Of a stretch of DNA of 64,000 nt, positions 31,594 to 41,479 are shown piece after piece. The stretch covers positions 124,001 through 188,000 of the IMG/VR virus record IMGVR_UViG_3300025012_000002. The stretch is one strand, 5' to 3'. The position numbers were made by a program, and so were the translations under genes. Position 1 is the stretch's first letter. Each line of letters opens with the position of its first letter. The DNA is from a virus. Under the pieces are notes generated by a model. That model worked only from the letters and a program-made list of their open reading frames with translations, was not told where the DNA came from and did no database searches.

Positions 31594-33294
31594 TTAATTA
31601 ATAGTTAAAGTTTTTAAAATCGCATACTCTCTATTAGAGAGTGTTATTATGTCAACAGCAGAAAAATCATCTATAGTCTCATCCCAATGTTCAAAAAAAG
31701 TACTACTTGATAAAGTGTCTACGGACACGTAGTCTACTTCTGTTATAACATAATCAGTACCTATTCCAGTCTGTGCGGTAACAATAATATCTGATGTCTG
31801 TATATCATCTCCAAATTTTAAGTTATTTATGTACTGTGACACCGCCCCCTCTACTTTTGTTTTAGCAGCTACGAAATCATAGCCACTAAATACTTTAATA
31901 GATAGGGTTAGTGCCAACTTTCCACGTAGTCCATTTTTAACTAATGTATTAGCCCCTACAACATTATATTGTGATTGTTCTACAAAATCCTGTAATACTG
32001 CAATGTCTGGATTATAATTATAATTTATACTTACTGAATCTCCTATATTTGGTCTTGGGTCTAACGTAAATGGGTCTCCTGCATTAATTGCGTTAGTGAA
32101 GGGGGTAGTTGTAAAAGTCACAATATTAGATGTAGTATTATAGCTATAAGTTAAAACAGTCTGCGTCTCCCCCGGATTGTTGCTCCCAAGAGTCATAGTT
32201 ACTCGTGTGTTTACATATGCATCAGCAGAAGTTACACTAATTTCCCCACCAGATACAGCATAGGTAAATGTGTCACCTCCTATAGAGCCTATTAAAGTTA
32301 CCCCAGCCCATGAAGGAACCCAATCTATTCTAGCTACTGTGGAATCTGATATAGTCGAGTTTGCATAAGCCGATTGTGCTTGCTTATTAAATTGATAAGA
32401 AACATTTTCTAACATACTCCATGTACCATATGCTATTACACTATTAATATCTAGTACTGGCTGGTTGATTAACTCTGTAAAATTAGCCCCCCCATATGTA
32501 TTGGTTTGCGTGTACGTTACAGGGGCTGAAACCGTGAGCGCATATATATCAACCCCGGACCTTACTGATTCCGTATCAAAAGGCCCAACAGCATATACGT
32601 CTTTAACTACTTCGTTATCTAGTATTAACTTTTTATAACCATCTTGTGTTCCTACAGAAGACACTACTAAGGATAGAGCACACCTTTGTTGCAAATCGAC
32701 ATCTGTCTCCTCATCAGTTCCACCACTTATAGCATCATTATTTGTAATACCTTCTATTTGTGGAATATTCGTCTGGAGAGTGGTAACAGTTCCCATATCT
32801 ACGTTACCCACCTTACCCGGAATGGTACATGCTATGGGGATAGCTGTAGACTCATATCGTCCGGTAGTAGAATTAAAATATGCAGATTTATTGCTGAATA
32901 ATAGAGAAATGTCTCCTATAGTTCTGAAAGTGACGTTCGGAAGTCCTACAGTATTCTTAGTGCTAAGTACAGTACCCTCTGGTATAATTATATCAGTTGT
33001 CCAAGTTGTGGTGTAAAATATAACATATCCTAAACTTACTGTGGCTGGTTTTCTTACTAGACTATAGTTCCTAGATACTGTATCCAAACTGCTGCCAAAT
33101 GTAGTAAAAACACTTTGTAGATTTTCCACCTCTTGTATAGATTCAAAGATTCTAGCAGAGGTCTGTGCATTACCTCCAAAAATCAGATCATAAATGTCAG
33201 TCCCAGTTTGCACATCTATCTGAGGATTTTTAGCTTTAATGAAAGATTTTATGTAGTTAAGTATATCACTAGTAGTTAGTATGTTAGTTGCCAT
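31594..33294 (-). CDS. baseplate J-like wedge protein
   Basis: 566 residues. The N-terminus (YIKSFIKAKNPQIDVQTGTD, ARIFESIQEVENLQ) and the IPEGTVLSTKNT / GKVGNVDMGTVTTLQ region match Baseplate_J (P2 gpJ/T4 gp6-type) proteins, which form the wedge ring of contractile tails. A module like the sheath insertion (NTRVTMTLGSNNPGETQTVL) lies in the centre. RBS GAGGT before ATG. Confidence 0.85.
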   Translation of the reverse strand: MATNILTTSDILNYIKSFIKAKNPQIDVQTGTDIYDLIFGGNAQTSARIFESIQEVENLQSVFTTFGSSLDTVSRNYSLVRKPATVSLGYVIFYTTTWTTDIIIPEGTVLSTKNTVGLPNVTFRTIGDISLLFSNKSAYFNSTTGRYESTAIPIACTIPGKVGNVDMGTVTTLQTNIPQIEGITNNDAISGGTDEETDVDLQQRCALSLVVSSVGTQDGYKKLILDNEVVKDVYAVGPFDTESVRSGVDIYALTVSAPVTYTQTNTYGGANFTELINQPVLDINSVIAYGTWSMLENVSYQFNKQAQSAYANSTISDSTVARIDWVPSWAGVTLIGSIGGDTFTYAVSGGEISVTSADAYVNTRVTMTLGSNNPGETQTVLTYSYNTTSNIVTFTTTPFTNAINAGDPFTLDPRPNIGDSVSINYNYNPDIAVLQDFVEQSQYNVVGANTLVKNGLRGKLALTLSIKVFSGYDFVAAKTKVEGAVSQYINNLKFGDDIQTSDIIVTAQTGIGTDYVITEVDYVSVDTLSSSTFFEHWDETIDDFSAVDIITLSNREYAILKTLTIN

Positions 33295-33307
33295 GGATAC
33301 CTCAGTA

Positions 33308-34081
33308 TTATCTTGTTTTCAATAAGTTAATTTGTGATTGTGTCATACTTTTATTTGTGACTTTTATTTTTATGTTTAATCCCCTAGGATCCCCAAATTG
33401 TGTAAGTATAATGTCTATAATACTCCTTAATTGCTCTTCCTCATTTAACTTCACTGGGATGCTCCAATACAAAATAGCTGACTTATTTCCACTAACTAGT
33501 ACAAAAGTATCATTAACTTTAGCCTGAAGAGAGTTGACGGTGCTAGCAATAATGTTCTCGTACTTATCTATATTAGTTTCTGATGTGTTCCCAAGAGTAT
33601 CCCTGTACACAGTAGTTACTGCATAATAATAAAATATGCTAGGTATTAGATTACTATCTGTATAAGTATTAGAAGAGATAATATGAGAATTTATTTTTCT
33701 CCAAGAAGAGGCGTCTGTTATATCCATTGTCCTGTATATATTTTTACCTAGTACTTTTAAAAAAGAAGTGCTAGTTTGTTGTTGTAGTTTAGCGTAGGTA
33801 GCTAGTGTCTCCCTAATCTCAGCATTCAGAAAAATTTTATCCTTAATAGTAGCATTAATAATATTAGATCCCAAAGATTTGGCGGTCGGATAACTGCCTT
33901 TTTTTACTATAACAGCTTTTTGAACTTGTTGCTCAAGTTTATCTAGCCCGATAAGTCGGCTTATCGCGCCCGATGAGTTAATATCTATATCATAGCCATA
34001 CCCAGTCTTAATAGACTTAGAATCAAATAGTTGTGTACCATCCGGAATTAATTTACTATTATTTGTATAATATATCGCCAT
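33308..34081 (-). CDS. baseplate protein, gp25/W-like candidate
   Basis: 257 residues. The segment YPTAKSLGSNIINATIKDKI followed by a helix recalls the gp25-like wedge domain, and position directly upstream of baseplate J fits. The C-terminal half is strand-rich with no assignment. Start overlaps the previous stop. Confidence 0.5.
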   Translation of the reverse strand: MAIYYTNNSKLIPDGTQLFDSKSIKTGYGYDIDINSSGAISRLIGLDKLEQQVQKAVIVKKGSYPTAKSLGSNIINATIKDKIFLNAEIRETLATYAKLQQQTSTSFLKVLGKNIYRTMDITDASSWRKINSHIISSNTYTDSNLIPSIFYYYAVTTVYRDTLGNTSETNIDKYENIIASTVNSLQAKVNDTFVLVSGNKSAILYWSIPVKLNEEEQLRSIIDIILTQFGDPRGLNIKIKVTNKSMTQSQINLLKTR

Positions 34082-34731
34082 TAAGTTTTTTGTACCTCAG
34101 TACCTTTAAATTGTTTTATGTCCCCGGTATCATCTAATTTCACAACAATATTAATCCCGACAATAACAGCACTTGGGTATTCTCCAACAGTAGGAATGTG
34201 TCCCGATAACGTTACAGGATATTTATTGCCTTTAGAATCTTCATTCTGTGTGTATACACGCACCACATCTCCGCGCTCTAAATTAAAGGTTGCTAAATTA
34301 TCTAAATAGTTAAGCATGGCTGTGACCTGATCTAGCTGATTTTCTAACTTGCTACGGTAATCTCCAAAGTAAGTATTTGCAAACCCAAATTGTGTATACT
34401 TATACGTAAGAGACCTTAGTTCATTTTTTCTATCAAAATATATGTTCTGTATATCCAAGTCTAATTTAGAAACCGACTCACATGCTTTAAATTCTTTAAA
34501 GGGTATTTGATTAAGAGCCTCTTCCAAAGGTTTTAGTGTTTCTTCAAACCCACTGATAACTGTGGTAAACGTATTAGCTAACACATCCTGTTGTGCTAGC
34601 ATAGCTTGAATTCTAGCCAATTCAATTTGAGTAAGTGTCTTTACTGTAGACAGCAGTACTCTTAATTGCTGCCGTGGTCTGGCTGTTAGTGCATTAATAA
34701 ATCCTTTTGTACACTCCGCTAATGCTGACAT
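34081..34731 (-). CDS. baseplate-region protein of unknown function, 216 aa
   Basis: Long helical N-terminal part (RQQLRVLLSTVKTLTQIELA, ISGFEETLKPLEEALNQIPF), then a small strand-rich end. Coupled to neighbours by overlapping stop-start codons (TAATG). Probably structural; not recognised. Confidence 0.65.
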   Translation of the reverse strand: MSALAECTKGFINALTARPRQQLRVLLSTVKTLTQIELARIQAMLAQQDVLANTFTTVISGFEETLKPLEEALNQIPFKEFKACESVSKLDLDIQNIYFDRKNELRSLTYKYTQFGFANTYFGDYRSKLENQLDQVTAMLNYLDNLATFNLERGDVVRVYTQNEDSKGNKYPVTLSGHIPTVGEYPSAVIVGINIVVKLDDTGDIKQFKGTEVQKT

Positions 34732-35936
34732 TATGTCGCCTTTACATTCTGTGTTTTGTAGTCACCAATATTTATAGTTATGCTTCCGGGGTATACTGGT
34801 TCCACAGCAGGTATCGCTGTTATAGGTACGGGTGTGCCAGTCCCAACAGCAACTATAGGAACTGTAGTGAATCGCTTGTCAGTTGTGGCCTGGGTAACAT
34901 CGACATACCCGTGCAGATGATTATTAAATTTAGTCTCTATCTCAGCCAAAACCTCTGCTTTAACTAAAGCTTTTAGGTTCGCTAATGTAGCATCGGTAAA
35001 ATTACCTAAGTTTACTTCATTACTTACTATATTAGCTACTTCAAATTTTATAGTTATATTACTATTATCCCCGATTATCTCTAATCCACCAGTAAGTTTG
35101 CTAGTGGGATTTATGGGGTTAGTTGCAGTTGTTGGTAACTTTAGGTATGTATTACCTAGATTATCTACCAATTGCTCTACACCAATACTACCATTCACAT
35201 AGTGAATAGTTTCGGATATAAGGGGGACAAGTGTGGAAGGGTGCACCTTAACTTCGTAGGTTTCTGCAGTGGTCTGTGTATCTGCTACTACATAGTTTCC
35301 AATTTTTTTTGTATATATAGTTTGCCCAGTCAAACCAACTTCAGTTATTTTAGTAGAATCTTCTACAATAGTTTTTAACCCCGTAGTAGTTGTAGCATCA
35401 GCTACACCACCTAAACCAGTAACAGTTGATATATTGGTATCTTTGTGTAGTAAAAAAGAATACCGTTTAGCATACCCAGTAGCCCTATCTATCCCTGCAG
35501 TATCTTGTTCAAGTGTGTTTGACCGTAACACAGCTAGGCCATCATTTTGAAAAATCTCAAGCCCTTGGGACAGCCAATTTGTTAGAAAAATTTCTCCACG
35601 TTTGTTGAAGAGTAATTTTTGTCCGTATCTCGACTGTGTGACAACCTCTCCCTCTTGTACATTATAAAATCTATTTTCATCTAGCTGATCCTTATAGTAC
35701 GCTGGGTAAAAACCAATTACACACGGAGTACTTTTATTATCCCAAATAACAACACATATATCGCCAATCTTAGGTAAATTAAAATTTCCTGGATCGCGTA
35801 TCAATAATACGTCATGATACTGTTCTGTACCTCGTAAGAGTTGCACACTACAAGTATGATTATTTGTATTAACTGCCTTTATCTCAGCTAAATAATATGA
35901 GGGAATAAATCCCATCGAACTTCTACTACCGAACAT
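34731..35936 (-). CDS. baseplate spike / gp5-VgrG-like protein
   Basis: 401 residues from ATG 35936, preceded by AAAAGG (an ATG at 35957 is also in frame). The N-terminal ~110 residues have an OB-fold-like pattern (YYLAEIKAVNTNNHTCSVQL, KIGDICVVIWDN, CVIGFYP) as in gpV/gp5 spike bases. The rest is strand-rich with repeated TKKIGNYVVAD-type segments, compatible with a trimeric spike. It punctures or docks the hub; inferred from fold pattern and position. Confidence 0.6.
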   Translation of the reverse strand: MFGSRSSMGFIPSYYLAEIKAVNTNNHTCSVQLLRGTEQYHDVLLIRDPGNFNLPKIGDICVVIWDNKSTPCVIGFYPAYYKDQLDENRFYNVQEGEVVTQSRYGQKLLFNKRGEIFLTNWLSQGLEIFQNDGLAVLRSNTLEQDTAGIDRATGYAKRYSFLLHKDTNISTVTGLGGVADATTTTGLKTIVEDSTKITEVGLTGQTIYTKKIGNYVVADTQTTAETYEVKVHPSTLVPLISETIHYVNGSIGVEQLVDNLGNTYLKLPTTATNPINPTSKLTGGLEIIGDNSNITIKFEVANIVSNEVNLGNFTDATLANLKALVKAEVLAEIETKFNNHLHGYVDVTQATTDKRFTTVPIVAVGTGTPVPITAIPAVEPVYPGSITINIGDYKTQNVKAT

Positions 35937-37746
35937 AGTCGTTGCCTTTTCTGACATTAGAGTTTTGAGTTGCTGTTGTTGCTACCTCTTTTGTCTTATC
36001 CTCGCTGTTCCTGTTTGTAAGTTCCTTAACTCCAGTACTACGTAAATCCTCTAAATCTAATGATATAATACTCTTGGTTCTTAAATCAGCAAGCATTTCT
36101 TTTACGTTTTTATACTTATGCGCTATAGCAAATACATTACCACTGATGTCTTCCCCCTCACGTCTGCCAGCAAAGCAATCAATAGATGTCTGCCATTGCC
36201 CACCACTGTTGACAGACCCTGATATATACGTGTGCGTTACTTGCCTTATCTGGTAAAACTTACGCTTACCATAATCCCAAATAGGTCTATCTATTTGTAG
36301 TTCGGGGCGCAGAGGAATAGTAGCTGACATTTGAAATCTTTCTTGATTTCTCTTTAAAAGAAAAGCTGCCGTGTACACATCCAGGACAAAGTTATCGGTT
36401 GTAGATGCTGTGTCTATGGTGGCTTCTCTGTAGCCAAATCTACGTATTCCATCCGGCCACACTATTGTGGCTGTATAACTATTAGGCAATTTTTCTCCGG
36501 TTTTTTCAATTATTCCAAAATGACCTTGTGCGTTGCCTATGGCTACTGTTACTATCTCCTGCTCATTCTGGCTGTAGGATTGCTGAGAAACTTCGTCTGG
36601 GGCTAAAAAATGCGTATACGGATGCTCCAGGTTTTTACTAGTTAAATCAGTTCCATTTTTAACTTGTAGGTATACTTTCTCATTATACTTAGCAGGGTGA
36701 TAATGTATATTTCCCGCCCCGTCTATATAGGATAGGTAGTGTGTTAAATTGGCAGTATCAGTTATTATATCTTTTCTTGTCTTCCATTCGCTATTATATA
36801 AATTAGAAAACTTGAATAACTGTTGATACACTACTCCAGTATTTCCCCAAATCAATCTTTTGGGATAAATGTTAGCTCTAAAACTGTAATCATTAGCTGA
36901 CGCCACTGGAATTACAATATGATAGTTATAGTTGTAATCATCTTTAATATCCCCATTATTGTCGTCAACATCATCAGGCAACGCTTCTGTCCACTGAACG
37001 GTTAAATCCTCTAATTTTCTTAACTCTTTTTCTACTAAATTCTTTGGGTTTAAATCCGTCATTAGCCTTACTATTTCGTCTCCCGGTTTTCCAGCTAACA
37101 CATTAGAATATGTTGTATAGCCTTTAGGTATACTAGCTAAATTAGCTTCAAAAACAGCAGGATGTACATTATACCTAGTGTAAGACAACCATCTACTAGC
37201 ATCTGATGACGATATAGAGATATTTTTTTCAGTCGGATTATCAACTTCATTAGTACCTGTAATGTACCCTGTCCATATTCTGTATAAGTTATCAGTATCT
37301 ATACGACCTCTAGCATCGATTGTAAAACGTAATCCCTCTTGGAAGATAGACTGCCCATAAAAGTAATTGTCTAGGTTAGTAACTATCCATTGATAATTAA
37401 TATTTTCCACAGTAAACGTACAAGAGTTCCCACCCAGAGTAGTACGTAATGTTACAGTAAAATTTGTTATAGACTCATTTATCGCTTTATTTAGCAGCGC
37501 TCCATAACCACTACCACCCTGATAAGCCCCTGGATAAATCTTGTCTAGGGCCCCCCAAACAGCCTTCTTAAATTGCTCCTCTAAGTTTTTATTATTACTC
37601 AATATTAGTGTGTGGAACTGCTCCCAATCAAATAATATCAAAAAAGAGTTACCACGTAACCCATGATCGACATCATCATTAACAATAATATAGTTAGATG
37701 GGGCATAATGTAATTCGTCTGCTCCCGGCTGATCAATCTTGCTCAT
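35926..37746 (-). CDS. tail hub-like baseplate protein
   Basis: About 606 residues from ATG 37746 (an ATG at 37800 would overlap the upstream gene by 49 nt). Contains FTVTLRTTLGGNSCTFTVEN near 100, YRIWTGYITG and a long central domain, consistent with hub proteins of the gpD/gp44 class, but I cannot confirm the family. It lies between the tube-initiator-like gene and the spike. Confidence 0.55.
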   Translation of the reverse strand: MSKIDQPGADELHYAPSNYIIVNDDVDHGLRGNSFLILFDWEQFHTLILSNNKNLEEQFKKAVWGALDKIYPGAYQGGSGYGALLNKAINESITNFTVTLRTTLGGNSCTFTVENINYQWIVTNLDNYFYGQSIFQEGLRFTIDARGRIDTDNLYRIWTGYITGTNEVDNPTEKNISISSSDASRWLSYTRYNVHPAVFEANLASIPKGYTTYSNVLAGKPGDEIVRLMTDLNPKNLVEKELRKLEDLTVQWTEALPDDVDDNNGDIKDDYNYNYHIVIPVASANDYSFRANIYPKRLIWGNTGVVYQQLFKFSNLYNSEWKTRKDIITDTANLTHYLSYIDGAGNIHYHPAKYNEKVYLQVKNGTDLTSKNLEHPYTHFLAPDEVSQQSYSQNEQEIVTVAIGNAQGHFGIIEKTGEKLPNSYTATIVWPDGIRRFGYREATIDTASTTDNFVLDVYTAAFLLKRNQERFQMSATIPLRPELQIDRPIWDYGKRKFYQIRQVTHTYISGSVNSGGQWQTSIDCFAGRREGEDISGNVFAIAHKYKNVKEMLADLRTKSIISLDLEDLRSTGVKELTNRNSEDKTKEVATTATQNSNVRKGNDYVR

Positions 37747-37751
37747 TATTC

Positions 37752-38531
37752 TTAGATAAGCATCTGTTCCATCTGCGCAGTAGATGCCATCTCCTCCCAT
37801 GATAGTATTGTAAAGTTTATACTATATTTCCAATTCCAGGGGTCCTTAGCAGAATCAGTAAATCCAAAAGATTCAAAATACCCATCAAATATATAATGAC
37901 GGTATACTACTTGGATTAAGTTACTACTAGCACGAGAGTTTTCATAAAATTTTTGAAGTTTTTTAAATAACTGATATTTTGGTGATAGTTTTAAAACATC
38001 GGTGTGAGACGTATTTGCAAAAACTGATTGGCTTAAAAAATTTTCCCCCACAAATGGTAATGGTGTTCCCATATCTATAGCTCTTGAGTTTATAGTTGTT
38101 TGCGCAGTATTTAACTCAATCTTATATTCTTGTAATTGTCTATCTGCTTCGGCCACTTGAAAACTTGTTTTGCCATATCTTTCAGCTAGTACAGTTATAT
38201 TGTCTTCTAATTCAGATATTAGGCTAATTAATTCATCTTGTCTTTTTGAAAAAAAATCAATATCAGCAGTAGCTTCATTATTTTTTGTGGCTACATGCGC
38301 GGATCTAAGTTCTTCACTTGGGTAGAGATTGCCTGTCTGTCCTTGATATGTAAAATTTATAGGTTGCTGCCCCCAATAGAATGTAACAATCCGTGTTTTA
38401 GTTCTTACTGGAGTAACTATTTTTTTGAAATTTAAAGTAAGTGCCTCTGGGTTGATGCTTAGCGTAATGGCTGTAGAGTCATCTGTTGGTGGTTTGTATC
38501 TAAATCTTAAAGGCTCTTGTACATATCCCAT
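37752..38531 (-). CDS. baseplate/tube-junction protein, 259 aa
   Basis: Starts MGYVQEPLRFRYKPPTDDST and carries IVTFYWGQQPINFTYQGQTG, a central coiled coil (~90-140) and a C-terminal DPWNWKYSINFTILSWEEM strand. Position before hub and spike suggests a tail-tube cap or hub adaptor. RBS AAGGAA. First gene of the baseplate transcription unit, with a promoter just upstream. Confidence 0.6.
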   Translation of the reverse strand: MGYVQEPLRFRYKPPTDDSTAITLSINPEALTLNFKKIVTPVRTKTRIVTFYWGQQPINFTYQGQTGNLYPSEELRSAHVATKNNEATADIDFFSKRQDELISLISELEDNITVLAERYGKTSFQVAEADRQLQEYKIELNTAQTTINSRAIDMGTPLPFVGENFLSQSVFANTSHTDVLKLSPKYQLFKKLQKFYENSRASSNLIQVVYRHYIFDGYFESFGFTDSAKDPWNWKYSINFTILSWEEMASTAQMEQMLI

Positions 38532-38580
38532 TAAAAAATTCCTTGACAGTACTATATTTACTATGGTACTCTATAACAGA

Positions 38581-38628
38581 AGTATAGCATATATAAATTT
38601 TAAAAATTTTTAAAAAAGTAAAAAAAGG
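38581..38628 (-). promoter_or_regulatory. leftward AT-block / extended -10 promoter for baseplate genes
   Basis: Minus strand: TTTTTTAAAAATTTTTAAAA block, ATATATGC and -10 TATACT (38581-38586) with TGn extension, ~50 bp before the start at 38531. Same arrangement as the promoters at 2386, 46936 and 57737. Confidence 0.5.
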
Positions 38629-38635
38629 AGAGTGT

Positions 38636-39121
38636 ATGCCCACCAATAAAAAAACTATAAACGTTAATAATCCAACCCAGATAAACATAGAGCACACAGA
38701 AAATGGGTATCAATCTTTAAAAAATGATGTACGAAATTTTGATACAACGTCTTTCCTGAGCGGTGCTTTTGACAGTATTCTTTCTGGATTGTTACTTTTT
38801 ATTCGGTCTTCTGTTGTTCCAGCTATCGTAGCTATACTAGCATTTGTTGGCACCATGGCGTGGTGGCATAATCAAAAACTAACCATGGCATACAGGGAAA
38901 TGTTCAAAATATTCATATTTATTGTAATGAAAGTTATTCCATTTCTATTTGTTAAAGGGTTTCCATTTATAATTATATTGGGATGCTGTTTCCTATATGC
39001 TTATCTGGGTATAAATAAAATGGCAAAGATTCTATACAAAAATGATGTTAAAAAACAAAAAGACTATATTAAAGCGTCATCTATAATAGGAAGTTTGCTG
39101 TTATTTTTAAATAGAAGATAG
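38636..39121 (+). CDS. membrane protein inserted in opposite direction
   Basis: 161 residues. A polar N-terminus (NVNNPTQINIEHTENGYQSL) precedes at least three hydrophobic segments (VVPAIVAILAFVGTMAWW, FKIFIFIVMKVIPFLFVK, FPFIIILGCCFLYAYLGI). RBS AAAGGAGAG. It is the only rightward gene in ~45 kb, placed between the tape measure and baseplate genes, and its stop touches the end of the tape measure gene. A holin or a membrane exclusion protein are possibilities; no motif decides. A TTGACA on the plus strand at 38552 could be part of its own promoter. Confidence 0.75.
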   Translation: MPTNKKTINVNNPTQINIEHTENGYQSLKNDVRNFDTTSFLSGAFDSILSGLLLFIRSSVVPAIVAILAFVGTMAWWHNQKLTMAYREMFKIFIFIVMKVIPFLFVKGFPFIIILGCCFLYAYLGINKMAKILYKNDVKKQKDYIKASSIIGSLLLFLNRR

Positions 39122-41149
39122 TTACTGTCCTGGAGTTACTTTATCCATTAATTGCTTAGTATTTGTAGCCCAGGAAACTATTACATTAGTAATACCATTC
39201 AATGCATCTCTTGCGCCGGCTTCATAGGCATCAGGTATTTCACGCATAACATAATTAGGCACTCCCCCCGCAGCTACTTCAGCATTTATTTGCGTTGCTT
39301 TTTCTTTCCATTCTTTTTGTTGTTGTATTTCTGACTTTATACGTTCTTCTCGCTCCTTCTTTACATCTCTAGTTGGATCGAATTCCCCCACATCTCCCCA
39401 GCCTGCCATGGACGCCTTCTCTATCCCATAACTCCCCAACGCTGCCATAGTAGCAGCTTGTTGTCTAGTTAACCCATATTGTTTCATTAACTCTTCTGTG
39501 GACAATGGCTTACCTTGACTTACGCTTTCTGCGTAGGCTTCCCCAGCTATAGACAAAGTTTGTGTAACGCCCATAGCATGCGCAGACCACCTACCAAGTA
39601 TAGATTCGATATTACCTACTGAAGTGGCCATAGTCTGCGTTGCTACAGCTACGGTGGCTGCTTGTTGTTCCCTAGCCTTGAGCATGTCTTCTGTGCTTTT
39701 TGCACTATCTCTAGCTTCTTTAAATCTGGCTACGAGTTCTTTATTAAACTCTTTTGGTGCCACTTTGTCCATAACATCAGCAAACTGACCCATTGCTGCT
39801 TTAGAAAATTCCATACCTAATGTCGGGCCAGCCAATTCAAGAAAAGACATAATCCCAGCACGCCCACCGCCCTCTACTGTTGTCCCCATCTGTTCTTTAT
39901 ATCTTTTCTGCAGCCATTCCACCTGGGATTCAATTAATGTCTCTGGGGCGTACTTCTCAGCCACACCATAAGCACCGACCTCTCTCATACCAGCAGGTAG
40001 TTTTTGCATTTTTTGATACTCTATTACTAATCCAGCCTCTCGTTCTGAGAGAGCCTCTCCCTCAGCGGCTTTAGCTTGAATCCTTCTATACTCAGCTCCC
40101 ATCTTTGGGAGCAAAAGTTCTTGCGTCATAGCCGCTCTAACTGCAGTTTGTTCCAATGCTATAGTACCGATACTCTTGGCCAATTCAGGAATTCTAGCCT
40201 GTTCTACTCCCAATCTTGTTAGTGTGGACGTAAGTGCTACAGCTTCTGCTGCCTCCAATCCATATTTTCGCATGTGTAAAGCTACTTCTGCTGTCTGCTC
40301 AGTAAATTTACCAGCATCCATGACTAAACTTGGGTACTCACTCTTTAAATGCTGAGCTGTCTCGAAAATCCCAATCATAGTAGCCCCAGCCTCTTTGCCA
40401 GTCATATTAAATTCTTTCATAAAAGTACTCATCAAAGCTACTTGTTTTTCTGGGGTTAGCTCTGACCATAATTTAGAATAGGTGTATACGCCCCTAACAG
40501 CATCATCCATATCTTTCTGATGAACCCCGGCTTTAGCTAATAGATTGACAGTATTTGCTACATTGTCTGTATTCTCTTTAAATTTCCATGCTGTGCTAGT
40601 AATTGTATCCTCAAACTTACTTCCAGCAATACCTAAGTCTCCCATGGCGGCATTAGTATCATAAATATTTCTATTAATAGCTGCAGTGTGCTCGTACCAA
40701 TCAAATAATGTTTTTGCTGCGAGCATAGCTATTTGATAGAAAGAACCTATTCCAGTAACCCATTTAGCTATGTCTAAACTACCTTGCCCCAATGTATTTC
40801 CTAGTTTACCAATAGTGTTATCTAATATACCAAATACATTTTTTAGATTATTAGAAGTTTTCTCCCACCCAAGCAAAGCCTCATTAACAGTTTTAGCTTC
40901 TTCAGATATTTCCTCCATTTTAGCTTGTATCTCAGCATAAGCTTCCTTACCAGCTTTTGTGTGTTTATTTAATGTTTCTGCTTGTACATTTAGGTCGACA
41001 TACACTTTCTCAAGAAGCTTCAATCTATCAATAAGTTCACGAGCCGCTGATGCGCCCTCTTTTTCTAATGCGCTAATTCCCATTTGCGCGGAAAAATCTG
41101 CTTTAGCTGTTGTAGAAGCTGATTTTATTCTGTCGTCTAAGTCAGACAT
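39122..41149 (-). CDS. tail tape measure protein
   Basis: 675 residues, mostly helical and Ala/Lys/Glu-rich with long coiled coils at both ends. A central hydrophobic stretch (SLDIAKWVTGIGSFYQIAML) and a segment DNVANTVNLLAKAGVHQKDM are typical of tape measures. It directly follows the frameshifted tail-chaperone pair, the canonical order. Short for a myovirus, implying a modest tail length. RBS GAGGAA. Confidence 0.85.
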   Translation of the reverse strand: MSDLDDRIKSASTTAKADFSAQMGISALEKEGASAARELIDRLKLLEKVYVDLNVQAETLNKHTKAGKEAYAEIQAKMEEISEEAKTVNEALLGWEKTSNNLKNVFGILDNTIGKLGNTLGQGSLDIAKWVTGIGSFYQIAMLAAKTLFDWYEHTAAINRNIYDTNAAMGDLGIAGSKFEDTITSTAWKFKENTDNVANTVNLLAKAGVHQKDMDDAVRGVYTYSKLWSELTPEKQVALMSTFMKEFNMTGKEAGATMIGIFETAQHLKSEYPSLVMDAGKFTEQTAEVALHMRKYGLEAAEAVALTSTLTRLGVEQARIPELAKSIGTIALEQTAVRAAMTQELLLPKMGAEYRRIQAKAAEGEALSEREAGLVIEYQKMQKLPAGMREVGAYGVAEKYAPETLIESQVEWLQKRYKEQMGTTVEGGGRAGIMSFLELAGPTLGMEFSKAAMGQFADVMDKVAPKEFNKELVARFKEARDSAKSTEDMLKAREQQAATVAVATQTMATSVGNIESILGRWSAHAMGVTQTLSIAGEAYAESVSQGKPLSTEELMKQYGLTRQQAATMAALGSYGIEKASMAGWGDVGEFDPTRDVKKEREERIKSEIQQQKEWKEKATQINAEVAAGGVPNYVMREIPDAYEAGARDALNGITNVIVSWATNTKQLMDKVTPGQ

Positions 41150-41155
41150 AAGTTA

Positions 41156-41479
41156 CTATTCCTCAATTATTATATTATCTCCAGTAGGATCTTCAATAAC
41201 ATTTTGTACTGGGAGTCGTTTTTTGCCCCAATTAGAATTGATATGCGTATTTTCTTCCTTTTCTTTAATATCAAAATACATATCTTTGTCTAACCAAGGT
41301 TTTAAAGCATTGAAGCATGACGTGATTAACTTCATTAACTTATCATCTTCTTTATTTATTTTATCATATAATAATAATTTTTGATATATACTGAGAGAGG
41401 TAAATCTTTGTTCGGTGGGTAAAACTTTGAAGTGTTCACATATGGCTAAATCTATCTGTAAAAGAGAATTATCTTCTAT
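41156..41479 (-). CDS. tail assembly chaperone, frameshift extension (T part)
   Basis: A ~108-codon frame without a usable start. It begins within the A10 run at the end of the preceding gene and reads IEDNSLLQIDLAICEHFKVL, TEQRFTSLSIYQKLLLYD, ending GDNIIIEE at 41156. It is entered by -1 slippage, giving a ~266-residue fusion. This G/G-T layout immediately before the tape measure is conserved in long-tailed phages. Confidence 0.8.
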   Translation of the reverse strand: MEDNSLLQIDLAICEHFKVLPTEQRFTSLSIYQKLLLYDKINKEDDKLMKLITSCFNALKPWLDKDMYFDIKEKEENTHINSNWGKKRLPVQNVIEDPTGDNIIIEE

